A stretch of 64,000 bases of DNA from Plasmopara viticola. Its lineage: Eukaryota; Oomycota; Peronosporomycetes; Peronosporales; Peronosporaceae. Positions 43,520 to 56,240 of the stretch are shown here, in pieces. A program made the position numbers and the translations under genes. The notes beneath the pieces were generated by a model, which ran no database searches, was not told the DNA's origin, and saw only the letters and a program-made list of their open reading frames with translations. The stretch lies in NCBI GenBank assembly GCA_001695595.3, contig MBPM02000051.1, positions 496,001 through 560,000 on the forward strand. The letters run 5' to 3'. Numbering within the stretch: position 1 is the first letter of the stretch; the number at the start of each line of letters is the position of its first letter.

Positions 43520-43821
43520 CATTGTACTTATTGCTGCTTAGTTTCGAAGCGGATATTTATACTACCAACTCATGCGCTCTTTTTTAGGAGCTTGGTCTGC
43601 GTTGGATCTATAGTTTTACTCACGACTTCGGTATCTTTTTGTTAAATGTTTGCTTTCGCACTAGATGCTTAACGAGGTGCCAGATTCGAGCGCGTACGTT
43701 GCAAGCGCTTGTGATGAGATAAGATTGACAGAAAGGAGCTTTTCTTTGTCCAAATAGACTTTGCGTGTGTGCGATGGTTGTACGTGTTTATATCAATCTA
43801 AACGTTTTTTCCTGTCAGCCT

Positions 43822-43894
43822 TCCCATATAGTCTAGGCGGTTAGGATAGCTGGCTCTCACCCAGCAGACCCGGGTTCGAGTCCCGGTGTGGGAA
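43822..43894 (+). tRNA. tRNA-Glu(CUC)
   Basis: Exact consensus; flank TATATCAA. Confidence 0.93.
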
Positions 43895-44199
43895 CATTGT
43901 ACTTATTGCTGCTTAGTTTCGAAGCAGATATTTGTACTACCAACTCATGCGCTCTTTTTTAGGGAGCTTGGTCTGCGTGGATCTATAGTTTTTACTCACG
44001 ACTTCGGTATCTTTTCTGTAAAATGTTTGCATTCGCGCTAGATGCTTAAAGAGGTGCCAGATACGACCGCATACGTTGCAATTGCTTGTGATGAGATAAG
44101 AATGACCGAAAGAAGCTTTTCTTTGTCCAAATAGACTTTGCGTGTGTGTGTGATGGTTGTACGTGTTTATTAAATCTAAAAGTTTTTTTCTGCCAGCCT

Positions 44200-44272
44200 T
44201 CCCATATAGTCTAGGCTGTTAGGATAGCTGGCTCTCACCCAGCAGACCCGGGTTCGAGTCCCGGTGTGGGAA
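44200..44272 (+). tRNA. tRNA-Glu(CUC)
   Basis: D loop GCTGTTAGG; flank TTATTAAA; 3' flank ACATTGAAC. Confidence 0.9.
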
Positions 44273-44575
44273 CATTGAACTTATTGCTGCTTAGTTTCGA
44301 AGCGGATATTTATACTACCAACTCATGCGCTCTTTTTTAGGGAGCTTGGTCTGCGTGGATCTATAGTTTTTACTCACGACTTCGGTATCTTTTTGTAAAA
44401 TGTTTGCATTCGCGCTAGATGCTTAAAGAGGTGCCAGATTCGAGCGCATACGTTGCAAGTGCTTGTGATGAAATAAGAATGACCGAAAGAAGCTTTTCTT
44501 TGTCCAAATAGACTTTGCGTGTGTGTGATGGTTGTACGTGTTTATATAAATCTAAAAGTTTTTTCCTGTCAGCCT

Positions 44576-44647
44576 TCCCATATAGTCTAGGCGTTAGGAT
44601 AGCTGGCTCTCACCCAGCAGACCCGGGTTCGAGTCCCGGTGTGGGAA
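44576..44647 (+). tRNA. tRNA-Glu(CUC), D loop one base short
   Basis: 72 nt, GCGTTAGG: one G of the D-loop GG pair missing, or a homopolymer error. Confidence 0.86.
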
Positions 44648-44949
44648 CATTGAACTTATTGCTGCTTAGTTTCGAAGAGGATATTTATACTACCAACTCA
44701 TGCGCTCTTTTTTAGGGAGCTTGGTCTGCGTGGATCTATAGTTTTTACTCACGACTTCGGTATCTTTTTGTAAAATGTTTGCATTCGCGCTAGATGCTTA
44801 ACGAGGTGCCAGATTCGAGCGCATACGTTGCAAGTGCTTGTGATGAGATAAGATTGACCGAAAGAAGCTTTTCTTTGTCCAAATAGACTTTGCGTGTGTG
44901 TGATGGTTGTACATGTTTATATAAATCTAAAGATTTTTCCTGTCAGCCT

Positions 44950-45022
44950 TCCCATATAGTCTAGGCGGTTAGGATAGCTGGCTCTCACCCAGCAGACCCG
45001 GGTTCGAGTCCCGGTGTGGGAA
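44950..45022 (+). tRNA. tRNA-Glu(CUC)
   Basis: Exact consensus. Confidence 0.93.
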
Positions 45023-45342
45023 CATTGTACTTATTGCTGCTTACTTTCGAAGCGGATATTTATACTACCAACTCATGCGCTCTTTTTTAGGGAGCTTGGT
45101 CTGCGTGGGATCTTGGTCTGCGTGGATCTACAGTTTTTAGTCACGACTTCGGTATCTTTTTGTAAAATGTTTGCATTCGCGCTAGATGCTTAAAGAGGTG
45201 CCAGATTCGAGCGCATACGTTGCAAGTGCTTGTGATGAGATAAGATGGACCGAAAGAAGCTTTTCTTTGTCCAAATAGACTTTGCGTGTGTGTGATGGTT
45301 GTACGTGTTTATATAAATCTAAAAGTTTTTTCCTGTCAGCCT

Positions 45343-45415
45343 TCCCATATAGTCTAGGCGGTTAGGATAGCTGGCTCTCACCCAGCAGACCCGGGTTCGA
45401 GTCCCGGTGTGGGAA
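45343..45415 (+). tRNA. tRNA-Glu(CUC)
   Basis: Exact consensus. Confidence 0.93.
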
Positions 45416-45717
45416 CATTGTACTTATTGCTGCTTAGTTTCGAAGAGGATATTTATACTACCAACTCATGCGCTCTTTTTTAGGGAGCTTGGTCTGCGTG
45501 GATCTATAGTTTTTACTCACGACTTCGGTATCTTTTTGTAAAATGTTTGCATTCGCGCTAGATGCTTAAAGAGGTGCCAGATTCGAGCGCATACGTTGCA
45601 AGTGCTTGTGATGAGATAAGATGACCGAAAGAAGCTTTTCTTTGTCCAAATAGACTTTGCGTGTGTGTGATGGTTGTACGTGTTTATATAAATCTAAAAG
45701 TTTTTTCCTGTCAGCCT

Positions 45718-45790
45718 TCCCATATAGTCTAGGCGGTTAGGATAGCTGGCTCTCACCCAGCAGACCCGGGTTCGAGTCCCGGTGTGGGAA
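45718..45790 (+). tRNA. tRNA-Glu(CUC)
   Basis: Exact consensus. Confidence 0.93.
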
Positions 45791-46092
45791 CATTGTACTT
45801 ATTGCTGCTTAGTTTCGAAGCGGATATTTATACTACCAACTCATGCGCTCTTTTTTAGGGAGCTTGGTCTGCGTGGATCTATAGTTTTTACTCACGACTT
45901 CGGTATCTTTTTGTAAAATGTTTGCATTCGCGCTAGATGCTTAAAGAGGTGCCAGATTCGAGCGCATACGTTGCAAGTGCTTGTGATGAGATAAGATTGA
46001 CCGAAAGAAGCTTTTCTTTGTCCAAATAGACTTTGCGTGTGTGTGATGGTTGTACGTGTTTATATAAATCTAAAGATTTTTCCTGTCAGCCT

Positions 46093-46165
46093 TCCCATAT
46101 AGTCTAGGTGGTTAGGATAGCTGGCTCTCACCCAGCAGACCCGGGTTCGAGTCCCGGTGTGGGAA
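46093..46165 (+). tRNA. tRNA-Glu(CUC)
   Basis: D loop AGGTGGTT, otherwise consensus. Confidence 0.91.
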
Positions 46166-46482
46166 CATTGTACTTATTACTGATTACTTTCGAAGCGGAT
46201 ATTTATACTACCAACTCATGCGCTCTTTTTTAGGGAGCTTGGTCTGCGTGGGATCTTGGTCTGCGTGGATTATAGTTTTTACTCACGACTTCGGTATCTT
46301 TTTGTAAAATGTTTGCATTCGCGCTAGATGCTTAAAGAGGTGCCAGATTCGAGCGCATACGTTGCAAGTGCTTGTGATGAGATAAGATGACCGAAAGAAG
46401 CTTTTCTTTGTCCAAATAGACTTTGCGTGTGTGTGATGGTTGTACGTGTTTATATAAATCTAAAGATTTTTCCTGTCAGCCT

Positions 46483-46555
46483 TCCCATATAGTCTAGGCG
46501 GTTAGGATAGCTGGCTCTCACCCAGCAGACCCGGGTTCGAGTCCCGGTGTGGGAA
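46483..46555 (+). tRNA. tRNA-Glu(CUC)
   Basis: Exact consensus. Confidence 0.93.
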
Positions 46556-46857
46556 CATTGTACTTATTGCTGCTTAGTTTCGAAGCGGATATTTATACTA
46601 CCAACTCATGCGCTCTTTTTTAGGGAGCTTGGTCTGCGTGGATCTATAGTTTTTACTCACGACTTCGGTATCTTTTTGTAAAATGTTTGCATTCGCGCTA
46701 GATGCTTAAAGAGGTGCCAGATTCGAGCGCATACGTTGCAAGTGCTTGTGATGAGATAAGAATGACCGAAAGAAGCTTTTCTTTGTCCAAATAGACTTTG
46801 CGTGTGTGTGATGGTTGTACGTGTTTATATAAATCTAAAAGTTTTTCCTGTCAGCCT

Positions 46858-46930
46858 TCCCATATAGTCTAGGCTGTTAGGATAGCTGGCTCTCACCCAG
46901 CAGACCCGGGTTCGAGTCCCGGTGTGGGAA
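46858..46930 (+). tRNA. tRNA-Glu(CUC)
   Basis: D loop GCTGTTAGG, shared with 44200 and 49560. Confidence 0.9.
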
Positions 46931-47232
46931 CATTGTACTTATTGCTGCTTAGTTTCGAAGCGGATATTTATACTACCAACTCATGCGCTCTTTTTTAGGG
47001 AGCTTGGTCTGCGTGGATCTATAGTTTTTACTCACGACTTCGGTATCTTTTTGTAAAATGTTTGCATTCGCGCTAGATGCTTAACGAGGTGCCAGATTCG
47101 AGCGCATACGTTGCAAGTGCTTGTGATGAGATAAGATTGACCGAAAGAAGCTTTTCTTTGTCCAAATAGACTTTGCGTGTGTGTGATGGTTGTACATGTT
47201 TATATAAATCTAAAGATTTTTCCTGTCAGCCT

Positions 47233-47305
47233 TCCCATATAGTCTAGGTGGTTAGGATAGCTGGCTCTCACCCAGCAGACCCGGGTTCGAGTCCCGGTGT
47301 GGGAA
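47233..47305 (+). tRNA. tRNA-Glu(CUC)
   Basis: AGGTGGTT D loop, shared with 46093 and 50719. Confidence 0.91.
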
Positions 47306-47625
47306 CATTGTACTTATTACTGCTTACTTTCGAAGCGGATATTTATACTACCAACTCATGCGCTCTTTTTTAGGGAGCTTGGTCTGCGTGGGATCTTGGT
47401 CTGCTTGGATCTATAGTTTTTAGTCACGACTTCGGTATCTTTTTGTAAAATGTTTGCATTCGCGCTAGATGCTTAAAGAGGTGCCAGATTCGAGCGCATA
47501 CGTTGCAAGTGCTTGTGATGAGATAAGAATGACCGAAAGAAGCTTTTCTTTGTCCAAATAGACTTTGCGTGTGTGTGATGGTTGTACGTGTTTATATAAA
47601 TCTAATAGATTTTTCCTGTCAGCCT

Positions 47626-47698
47626 TCCCATATAGTCTAGGCGGTTAGGATAGCTGGCTCTCACCCAGCAGACCCGGGTTCGAGTCCCGGTGTGGGAA
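47626..47698 (+). tRNA. tRNA-Glu(CUC)
   Basis: Exact consensus; flank TATATAAATCTAATAG. Confidence 0.93.
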
Positions 47699-48013
47699 CA
47701 TTGTACTTATTGCTGCTTACTTTCGAAGCGGATATTTATACAACCAACTCATGCGCTCTTTTTTAGGGAGCTTGGTCTGCGTGGGATCTTGGTCTGCTTG
47801 GATCTATAGTTTTAGTCACGACTTCGGTATCTTTTTGTAAAATGTTTGCATTCGCGCTAGATGCTTAAGAGGTGCCAGATTCGAGCGCATACGTTGCAAG
47901 TGCTTGTGATGAGATAAGATGACCGAAAGAAGCTTTTCTTTGTCCAAATAGACTTTGCGTGTGTGTGATGGTTGTACGTGTTTATATAAATCTAAAGTTT
48001 TTCCTGTCAGCCT

Positions 48014-48086
48014 TCCCATATAGTCTAGGCGGTTAGGATAGCTGGCTCTCACCCAGCAGACCCGGGTTCGAGTCCCGGTGTGGGAA
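48014..48086 (+). tRNA. tRNA-Glu(CUC)
   Basis: Exact consensus. Confidence 0.93.
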
Positions 48087-48405
48087 CATTGTACTTATTA
48101 CTGCTTACTTTCGAAGCGGATATTTATACTACCAACTCATGCGCTCTTTTTTAGGGAGCTTGGTCTGCGTGGGATCTTGGTCTGCTTGGATCTATAGTTT
48201 TTACTCACGACTTCGGTATCTTTTTGTAAAATGTTTGCATTCGCGCTAGATGCTTAAAGAGGTGCCAGATTCGAGCGCATACGTTGCAAGTGCTTGTGAT
48301 GAGATAAGATGACCGAAAGAAGCTTTTCTTTGTCCAAATAGACTTTGCGTGTGTGTGATGGTTGTACGTGTTTATATAAATCTAATAGATTTTTCCTGTC
48401 AGCCT

Positions 48406-48478
48406 TCCCATATAGTCTAGGCGGTTAGGATAGCTGGCTCTCACCCAGCAGACCCGGGTTCGAGTCCCGGTGTGGGAA
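48406..48478 (+). tRNA. tRNA-Glu(CUC)
   Basis: Exact consensus. Confidence 0.93.
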
Positions 48479-48795
48479 CATTGTACTTATTACTGCTTAC
48501 TTTCGAAGCGGATATTTATACTACCAACTCATGCGCTCTTTTTTAGGGAGCTTGGTCTGCGTGGGATCTTGGTCTGCTTGGATCTATAGTTTTAGTCACG
48601 ACTTCGGTATCTTTTTGTAAAATGTTTGCATTCGCGCTAGATGCTTAAGAGGTGCCAGATTCGAGCGCATACGTTGCAAGTGCTTGTGATGAGATAAGAT
48701 GACCGAAAGAAGCTTTTCTTTGTCCAAATAGACTTTGCGTGTGTGTGATGGTTGTACGTGTTTATATAAATCTAAAAGATTTTTCCTGTCAGCCT

Positions 48796-48868
48796 TCCCA
48801 TATAGTCTAGGCGGTTAGGATAGCTGGCTCTCACCCAGCAGACCCGGGTTCGAGTCCCGGTGTAAGAA
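48796..48868 (+). tRNA. tRNA-Glu(CUC), acceptor stem damaged
   Basis: 3' acceptor strand TGTAAGA replaces TGTGGGA, leaving two C-A mismatches; likely poorly processed. Confidence 0.78.
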
Positions 48869-49169
48869 CATTGTACTTATTACTGCTTACTTTCGAAGCG
48901 GATATTTATACTACCAACTCATGCGCTCTTTTTTAGGGAGCTTGGTCTGCGTGGATCAATAGTTGTTACTCACGACTTCGGTACTTTTTTGTAAAATGTT
49001 TGCATTCGCGCTAGATGCTTAAAGAGGTGCCAGATACGACGCATACGTTGCAAGTGCTTGTGATGAGATAAGATTGACGAAAGAAGCTTTTCTTTGTCCA
49101 AATAGACGTTGCGTGTGTGCGATGGTTGTACGTGTTTATATAAATCTAAAAGATTTTTCCTGTAAGCCT

Positions 49170-49242
49170 TCCCATATAGTCTAGGCGGTTAGGATAGCTG
49201 GCTCTCACCCAGCAGACCCGGGTTCGAGTCCCGGTGTGGGAA
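49170..49242 (+). tRNA. tRNA-Glu(CUC)
   Basis: Exact consensus; flank CTGTAAGCC. Confidence 0.93.
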
Positions 49243-49559
49243 CTTTGTACTTATTACTGCTTACTTTCGAAGCGGATATTTATACTACCAACTCATGCGC
49301 TCTTTTTTAGGACTTGGTCTGCGTGGGATCTTGGTCTGCGTGGATCTATAGTTTTTAGTCACGACTTCGGTATCTTTTTGTAAAAAGTTCGCTTTCGCGC
49401 TAGATGCTTAAAGAGGTGCCAGATACGAGCGCATACGTTGCAAGTGCTTGTGATGAGATAAGAATGACCGAAAGAAGCTTTTCTTTGTCCAAATAGACTT
49501 TGCGTGTGTGTGATGGTTGTACGTGTTTATATAAATCTAAAAGTTTTTCCTGTCAGCCT

Positions 49560-49632
49560 TCCCATATAGTCTAGGCTGTTAGGATAGCTGGCTCTCACCC
49601 AGCAGACCCGGGTTCGAGTCCCGGTGTGGGAA
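49560..49632 (+). tRNA. tRNA-Glu(CUC)
   Basis: D loop GCTGTTAGG. Confidence 0.9.
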
Positions 49633-49934
49633 CATTGAACTTATTGCTGCTTAGTTTCGAAGCGGATATTTATACTACCAACTCATGCGCTCTTTTTTAG
49701 GGAGCTTGGTCTGCGTGGATCTATAGTTTTTACTCACGACTTCGGTATCTTTTTGTAAAATGTTTGCATTCGCGCTAGATGCTTAAAGAGGTGCCAGATT
49801 CGAGCGCATACGTTGCAAGTGCTTGTGATGAGATAAGATTGACCGAAAGAAGCTTTTCTTTGTCCAAATAGACTTTGCGTGTGTGTGATGGTTGTACGTG
49901 TTTATATAAATCTAAAGATTTTTCCTGTCAGCCT

Positions 49935-50007
49935 TCCCATATAGTCTAGGCGGTTAGGATAGCTGGCTCTCACCCAGCAGACCCGGGTTCGAGTCCCGGT
50001 GTGGGAA
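49935..50007 (+). tRNA. tRNA-Glu(CUC)
   Basis: Exact consensus. Its trailer T-run is interrupted (CTTTTTCAGG). Confidence 0.93.
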
Positions 50008-50326
50008 CATTGTACTTATTACTGCTTACTTTCGAAGCGGATATTTATACTACCAACTCATGCGCTCTTTTTCAGGAAGCTTGGTCTGCGTGGGAGCTTG
50101 GTCTGCTTGGATCTATAGTTTTACTCACGACTTCGGTATCTTTTTGTAAAATGTTTGCATTCGCGCTAGATGCTTAAAGAGGTGCCAGATTCGAGCGCAT
50201 ACGTTGCAAGTGCTTGTGATGAGATAAGATTGACCGAAAGAAGCTTTTCTTTGTCCAAATAGACTTTGCGTGTGTGTGATGGTTGTACGTGTTTATATAA
50301 ATCTAATAGATTTTTCCTGTCAGCCT

Positions 50327-50399
50327 TCCCATATAGTCTAGGCGGTTAGGATAGCTGGCTCTCACCCAGCAGACCCGGGTTCGAGTCCCGGTGTGGGAA
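50327..50399 (+). tRNA. tRNA-Glu(CUC)
   Basis: Exact consensus. Confidence 0.93.
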
Positions 50400-50718
50400 C
50401 ATTGTACTTATTACTGCTTACTTTCGAAGCGGATATTTATACTACCAACTCATGCGCTCTTTTTTAGGGAGCTTGGTCTGCGTGGGAGCTTGGTCTGCTT
50501 GGATCTATAGTTTTACTCACGACTTCGGTATCTTTTTGTAAAATGTTTGCATTCGCGCTAGATGCTTAAAGAGGTGCCAGATTCGAGCGCATACGTTGCA
50601 AGTGCTTGTGATGAGATAAGATTGACCGAAAGAAGCTTTTCTTTGTCCAAATAGACTTTGCGTGTGTGTGATGGTTGTACATGTTTATATAAATCTAATA
50701 GATTTTTCCTGTCAGCCT

Positions 50719-50791
50719 TCCCATATAGTCTAGGTGGTTAGGATAGCTGGCTCTCACCCAGCAGACCCGGGTTCGAGTCCCGGTGTGGGAA
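50719..50791 (+). tRNA. tRNA-Glu(CUC)
   Basis: AGGTGGTT D loop. Confidence 0.91.
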
Positions 50792-51110
50792 CATTGTACT
50801 TATTACTGATTACTTTCGAAGCGGATATTTATACTACCAACTCATGCGCTCTTTTTTAGGGAGCTTGGTCTGCGTGGGATCTTGGTCTGCTTGGATCTAT
50901 AGTTTTTAGTCACGACTTCGGTATCTTTTTGTAAAATGTTTGCATTCGCGCTAGATGCTTAAAGAGGTGCCAGATTCGAGCGCATACGTTGCAAGTGCTT
51001 GTGATGAGATAAGATGACCGAAAGAAGCTTTTCTTTGTCCAAATAGACTTTGCGTGTGTGTGATGGTTGTACGTGTTTATATAAATCTAATAGATTTTTC
51101 CTGTCAGCCT

Positions 51111-51183
51111 TCCCATATAGTCTAGGCGGTTAGGATAGCTGGCTCTCACCCAGCAGACCCGGGTTCGAGTCCCGGTGTGGGAA
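51111..51183 (+). tRNA. tRNA-Glu(CUC)
   Basis: Exact consensus. Confidence 0.93.
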
Positions 51184-51500
51184 CATTGTACTTATTACTG
51201 CTTACTTTCGAAGCGGATATTTATACTACCAACTCATGCGCTCTTTTTTAGGGAGCTTGGTCTGCGTGGGATCTTGGTCTGCTTGGATCTATAGTTTTAG
51301 TCACGACTTCGGTATCTTTTTGTAAAATGTTTGCATTCGCGCTAGATGCTTAAGAGGTGCCAGATTCGAGCGCATACGTTGCAAGTGCTTGTGATGAGAT
51401 AAGATGACCGAAAGAAGCTTTTCTTTGTCCAAATAGACTTTGCGTGTGTGTGATGGTTGTACGTGTTTATATAAATCTAATAGATTTTTCCTGTCAGCCT

Positions 51501-51573
51501 TCCCATATAGTCTAGGCGGTTAGGATAGCTGGCTCTCACCCAGCAGACCCGGGTTCGAGTCCCGGTGTGGGAA
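51501..51573 (+). tRNA. tRNA-Glu(CUC)
   Basis: Exact consensus. Confidence 0.93.
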
Positions 51574-51893
51574 CATTGTACTTATTACTGCTTACTTTCG
51601 AAGCGGATATTTATACTACCAACTCATGCGCTCTTTTTTAGGGAGCTTGGTCTGCGTGGGATCTTGGTCTGCTTGGATCTATAGTTTTTAGTCACGACTT
51701 CGGTATCTTTTTGTAAAATGTTTGCATTCGCGCTAGATGCTTAAAGAGGTGCCAGATTCGAGCGCATACGTTGCAAGTGCTTGTGATGAGATAAGATTGA
51801 CCGAAAGAAGCTTTTCTTTGTCCAAATAGACTTTGCGTGTGTGTGATGGTTGTACATGTTTATATAAATCTAATAGATTTTTCCTGTCAGCCT

Positions 51894-51966
51894 TCCCATA
51901 TAGTCTAGGCGGTTAGGATAGCTGGCTCTCACCCAGCAGACCCGGGTTCGAGTCCCGGTGTGGGAA
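51894..51966 (+). tRNA. tRNA-Glu(CUC)
   Basis: Exact consensus. Confidence 0.93.
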
Positions 51967-52284
51967 CATTGTACTTATTACTGCTTACTTTCGAAGCGGA
52001 TATTTATACTACCAACTCATGCGCTCTTTTTTAGGGAGCTTGGTCTGCGTGGGATCTTGGTCTGCTTGGATCTATAGTTTTAGTCACGACTTCGGTATCT
52101 TTTTGTAAAATGTTTGCATTCGCGCTAGATGCTTAAGAGGTGCCAGATTCGAGCGCAAACGTTGCAAGTGCTTGTGATGAGATAAGAATGACCGAAAGAA
52201 GCTTTTCTTTGTCCAAATAGACTTTGCGTGTGTGTGATGGTTGTACGTGTTTATATAAATCTAATAGATTTTTCCTGTCAGCCT

Positions 52285-52357
52285 TCCCATATAGTCTAGG
52301 CGGTTAGGATAGCTGGCTCTCACCCAGCAGACCCGGGTTCGAGTCCCGGTGTGGGAA
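52285..52357 (+). tRNA. tRNA-Glu(CUC)
   Basis: Exact consensus. Confidence 0.93.
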
Positions 52358-52677
52358 CATTGTACTTATTACTGATTACTTTCGAAGCGGATATTTATAC
52401 TACCAACTCATGCGCTCTTTTTTAGGGAGCTTGGTCTGCGTGGGATCTTGGTCTGCTTGGATCTATAGTTTTTAGTCACGACTTCGGTATCTTTTTGTAA
52501 AATGTTTGCATTCGCGCTAGATGCTTAAAGAGGTGCCAGATTCGAGCGCATACGTTGCAAGTGCTTGTGATGAGATAAGAATGACCGAAAGAAGCTTTTC
52601 TTTGTCCAAATAGACTTTGCGTGTGTGTGATGGTTGTACGTGTTTATATAAATCTAATAGATTTTTCCTGTCAGCCT

Positions 52678-52750
52678 TCCCATATAGTCTAGGCGGTTAG
52701 GATAGCTGGCTCTCACCCAGCAGACCCGGGTTCGAGTCCCGGTGTGGGAA
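52678..52750 (+). tRNA. tRNA-Glu(CUC)
   Basis: Exact consensus. Confidence 0.93.
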
Positions 52751-53050
52751 CATTGTACTTATTACTGCTTACTTTCGAAGCGGATATTTATACTACCAAC
52801 TCATGCGCTCTTTTTTAGGGAGCTTGGTCTGCGTGGATCTATAGTTTTACTCACGACTTCGGTATCTTTTTGTAAAATGTTTGCATTCGCGCTAGATGCT
52901 TAAAGAGGTGCCAGATACGACCGCGTACGTTGCAAGTGCTTGTGATGAGATAAGATTGACGAAAGAAGCTTTTCTTTGTCCAAATAGACTTTGCGTGTGT
53001 GCGATGGTTGTACGTGTTTATATAAATCTAAAGATTTTTCCTGTCAGCCT

Positions 53051-53123
53051 TCCCATATAGTCTAGGCGGTTAGGATAGCTGGCTCTCACCCAGCAGACCC
53101 GGGTTCGAGTCCCGGTGTGGGAA
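53051..53123 (+). tRNA. tRNA-Glu(CUC)
   Basis: Exact consensus. Confidence 0.93.
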
Positions 53124-53441
53124 CATTGTACTTATTACTGCTTACTTTCGAAGCGGATATTTATACTACCAACTCATGCGCTCTTTTTTAGGAACTTGGT
53201 CTGCGTGGGATCTTGGTCTGCGTGGATCTATAGTTTTAAGTCACGACTTCGGTATCTTTTTGTAAAATGTTTGCATTCGCGCTAGATGCTTAAAGAGGTG
53301 CCAGATACGAGCGCATACGTTGCAAGTGCTTGTGATGAGATAAGAATGACCGAAAGAAGCTTTTCTTTGTCCAAATAGACTTTGCGTGTGTGTGATGGTT
53401 GTACGTGTTTATATAAATCTAAAGATTTTTCCTGTCAGCCT

Positions 53442-53514
53442 TCCCATATAGTCTAGGCGGTTAGGATAGCTGGCTCTCACCCAGCAGACCCGGGTTCGAG
53501 TCCCGGTGTGGGAA
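53442..53514 (+). tRNA. tRNA-Glu(CUC)
   Basis: Exact consensus. Confidence 0.93.
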
Positions 53515-53829
53515 CATTGTACTTATTACTGCTTACTTTCGAAGCGGATATTTATACTACCAACTCATGCGCTCTTTTTTAGGAGCTTGGTCTGCGTGGG
53601 AGCTTGGTCTGCTTGGATCTATAGTTTTTACTCACGACTTAGGTATCTTTTTGTAAAATGTTTGCATTCGCGCTAGATGCTTAAAGAGGTGCCAGATACG
53701 ACCGCGTACGTTGCAAGTGCTTGTGATGAGATAAGATGACGAAAGAAGCTTTTCTTTGTCCAAATAGACTTTGCGTGTGTGCGATGGTTGTACGTGTTTA
53801 TATAAATCTAAAGTTTTTCCTGTCAGCCT

Positions 53830-53902
53830 TCCCATATAGTCTAGGCGGTTAGGATAGCTGGCTCTCACCCAGCAGACCCGGGTTCGAGTCCCGGTGTGGG
53901 AA
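53830..53902 (+). tRNA. tRNA-Glu(CUC)
   Basis: Exact consensus; its trailer has a shortened T5 run. Confidence 0.93.
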
Positions 53903-54220
53903 CATTGTACTTATTACTGCTTACTTTCGAAGCGGATATTTATACTACCAACTCATGCGCTCTTTTTAGGGAGCTTGGTCTGCGTGGGAGCTTGGTCTGC
54001 TTGGATCTATAGTTTTACTCACGACTTCGGTATCTTTTTGTAAAATGTTTGCATTCGCGCTAGATGCTTAAAGAGGTGCCAGATACGACCGCGTACGTTG
54101 CAAGTGCTTGTGATGAGATAAGATTGACCGAAAGAAGCTTTTCTTTGTCCAAATAGACTTTGCGTGTGTGTGATGGTTGTACGTGTTTATATAAATCTAA
54201 TAGATTTTTCCTGTCAGCCT

Positions 54221-54292
54221 TCCCATATAGTCTAGGCGGTTAGGATAGCTGGCTCTCACCCAGCAGACCCGGGTTCGAGTCCGGTGTGGGAA
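54221..54292 (+). tRNA. tRNA-Glu(CUC), T arm one base short
   Basis: 72 nt: TCCGG instead of TCCCGG removes a C from the T stem, or a homopolymer error. Confidence 0.83.
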
Positions 54293-54610
54293 CATTGTAC
54301 TTATTGCTGCTTACTTTCGAAGCGGATATTTATACTACCAACTCATGCGCTCTTTTTTAGGGAGCTTGGTCTGCGTGGGAGCTTGGTCTGCTTGGATCTA
54401 TAGTTTTTACTCACGACTTCGGTATCTTTTTGTAAAATGTTTGCATTCGCACTAGATGCTTAAAGAGGTGCCAGATACGACGCGTACGTTGCAAGTGCTT
54501 GTGATGAGATAAGATTGACGAAAGAAGCTTTTCTTTGTCCAAATAGACGTTGCGTGTGTGCGATGGTTGTACGTGTTTATATAAATCTTAAAGTTTTTTC
54601 CTGTCAGCCT

Positions 54611-54683
54611 TCCCATATAGTCTAGGCGGTTAGGATAGCTGGCTCTCACCCAGCAGACCCGGGTTCGAGTCCCGGTGTGGGAA
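54611..54683 (+). tRNA. tRNA-Glu(CUC)
   Basis: Exact consensus. Its trailer T-run is cut to T5 (CTCGTTTTTAGC). Confidence 0.93.
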
Positions 54684-55003
54684 CATTGTACTTATTACTG
54701 CTTACTTTCGAAGCGGATATTTATACTACCAACTCATGCGCTCGTTTTTAGCGAACTTGGTCTGCGTGGGATCTTGGTCTGCGTGGATCTATAGTTTTTA
54801 GTCACGACTTCGGTATCTTTTTGTAAAATTCTTGCTTTCGCGCTAGATGCTTAAAGAGGTGCCAGATACGACCGCGTACGTTGCAAAGGCTTGTGATGAG
54901 ATAAAATGGATCGAAAGAAGCTTTTCTTTGTCGAAAAAGACTTTGCGTGTGTACGATGGTTGTACGTGTTTATATAAATTTAAAAGATTTTTCCTGTCAG
55001 CCT

Positions 55004-55076
55004 TCCCATATAGTCTAGGCGGTTAGGATAGCTGGCTCTCACCCAGCAGACCCGGGTTCGAGTCCCGGTGTGGGAA
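55004..55076 (+). tRNA. tRNA-Glu(CUC)
   Basis: Exact consensus; flank TATATAAATTTAAAAG. Confidence 0.93.
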
Positions 55077-55387
55077 CATTGTACTTATTACTGCTTACTT
55101 TCGAAGCGGATATTTATACTTCCAACTCATGCGCTCTTTTTTAGGGAGCTTGGTCTGCGTGGGAGCTTGGATCTATAGTTGTTACTCACGACTTCGGTAT
55201 CTTTTTGTAAAATGTTTGCATTCGCACTAGATGCTTAAAGAGGTGCCAGATACGACCGCGTACGTTGCAAGTGCTTGTGATGAGATAAGATTGACCGAGA
55301 GAAGCTTTTCTTTGTCCAAATAGACGTTGCGTGTGTGTGATGGTTGTACGTGTTTATATAAATCTAATAGATTTTTCCTGTCAGCCT

Positions 55388-55460
55388 TCCCATATAGTCT
55401 AGGCGGTTAGGATAGCTGGCTCTCACCCAGCAGACCCGGGTTCGAGTCATGGTGTGGGAA
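55388..55460 (+). tRNA. tRNA-Glu(CUC), T stem broken
   Basis: T-stem 3' strand CATGG instead of CCCGG (two mismatches), the same lesion as at 61977. Confidence 0.78.
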
Positions 55461-55776
55461 CATTGTACTTATTACTGCTTACTTTCGAAGCGGATATTTA
55501 TACTACCAACTCATGCGCTCTTTTTTAGGGAGCTTGGTCTGCGTGGGAGCTTGGTCTGCTTGGATCTATAGTTTTTACTCACGACTTCGGTATCTTTTTG
55601 TAAAATGTTTGCATTCGCGCTAGATGCTTAAAGAGGTGCCAGATACGACTGCGTACGTTGCAAAGGCTTGTGATGAGATAAGATTGACGAAAGAAGCTTT
55701 TCTTTGTCCAAAAGACTTTGCGTGTGTGCGATGGTTGTACGTGTTTATATAAATCTAAAGTTTTTCCTGTCAGCCT

Positions 55777-55848
55777 TCCATATAGTCTAGGCGGTTAGGA
55801 TAGCTGGCTCTCACCCAGCAGACCCGGGTTCGAGTCCCGGTGTGGGAA
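55777..55848 (+). tRNA. tRNA-Glu(CUC), one acceptor base missing
   Basis: 72 nt: CCC reduced to CC at the 5' end. Confidence 0.83.
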
Positions 55849-56167
55849 CATTGTACTTATTGCTGCTTACTTTCGAAGCGGATATTTATACTACCAACTC
55901 ATGCGCTCTTTTTTAGCGAACTTGGTCTGCGTGGGATCTTGGTCTGCGTGGATCTATAGTTTTTAGTCACGACTTCGGTATCTTTTTGTAAAATGTTTGC
56001 ATTCGCGCTAGATGCTTAAAGAGGTGCCAGATACGACCGCATACGTTGCAAGTGCTTGTGATGAGATAAGAATGACCGAAAGAAGCTTTTCTTTGTCCAA
56101 ATAGACTTTGCGTGTGTGTGATGGTTGTACGTGTTTATATAAATCTAAAGTTTTTTCCTGTCAGCCT

Positions 56168-56240
56168 TCCCATATAGTCTAGGCGGTTAGGATAGCTGGC
56201 TCTCACCCAGCAGACCCGGGTTCGAGTCCCGGTGTGGGAA
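56168..56240 (+). tRNA. tRNA-Glu(CUC)
   Basis: Exact consensus. Confidence 0.93.
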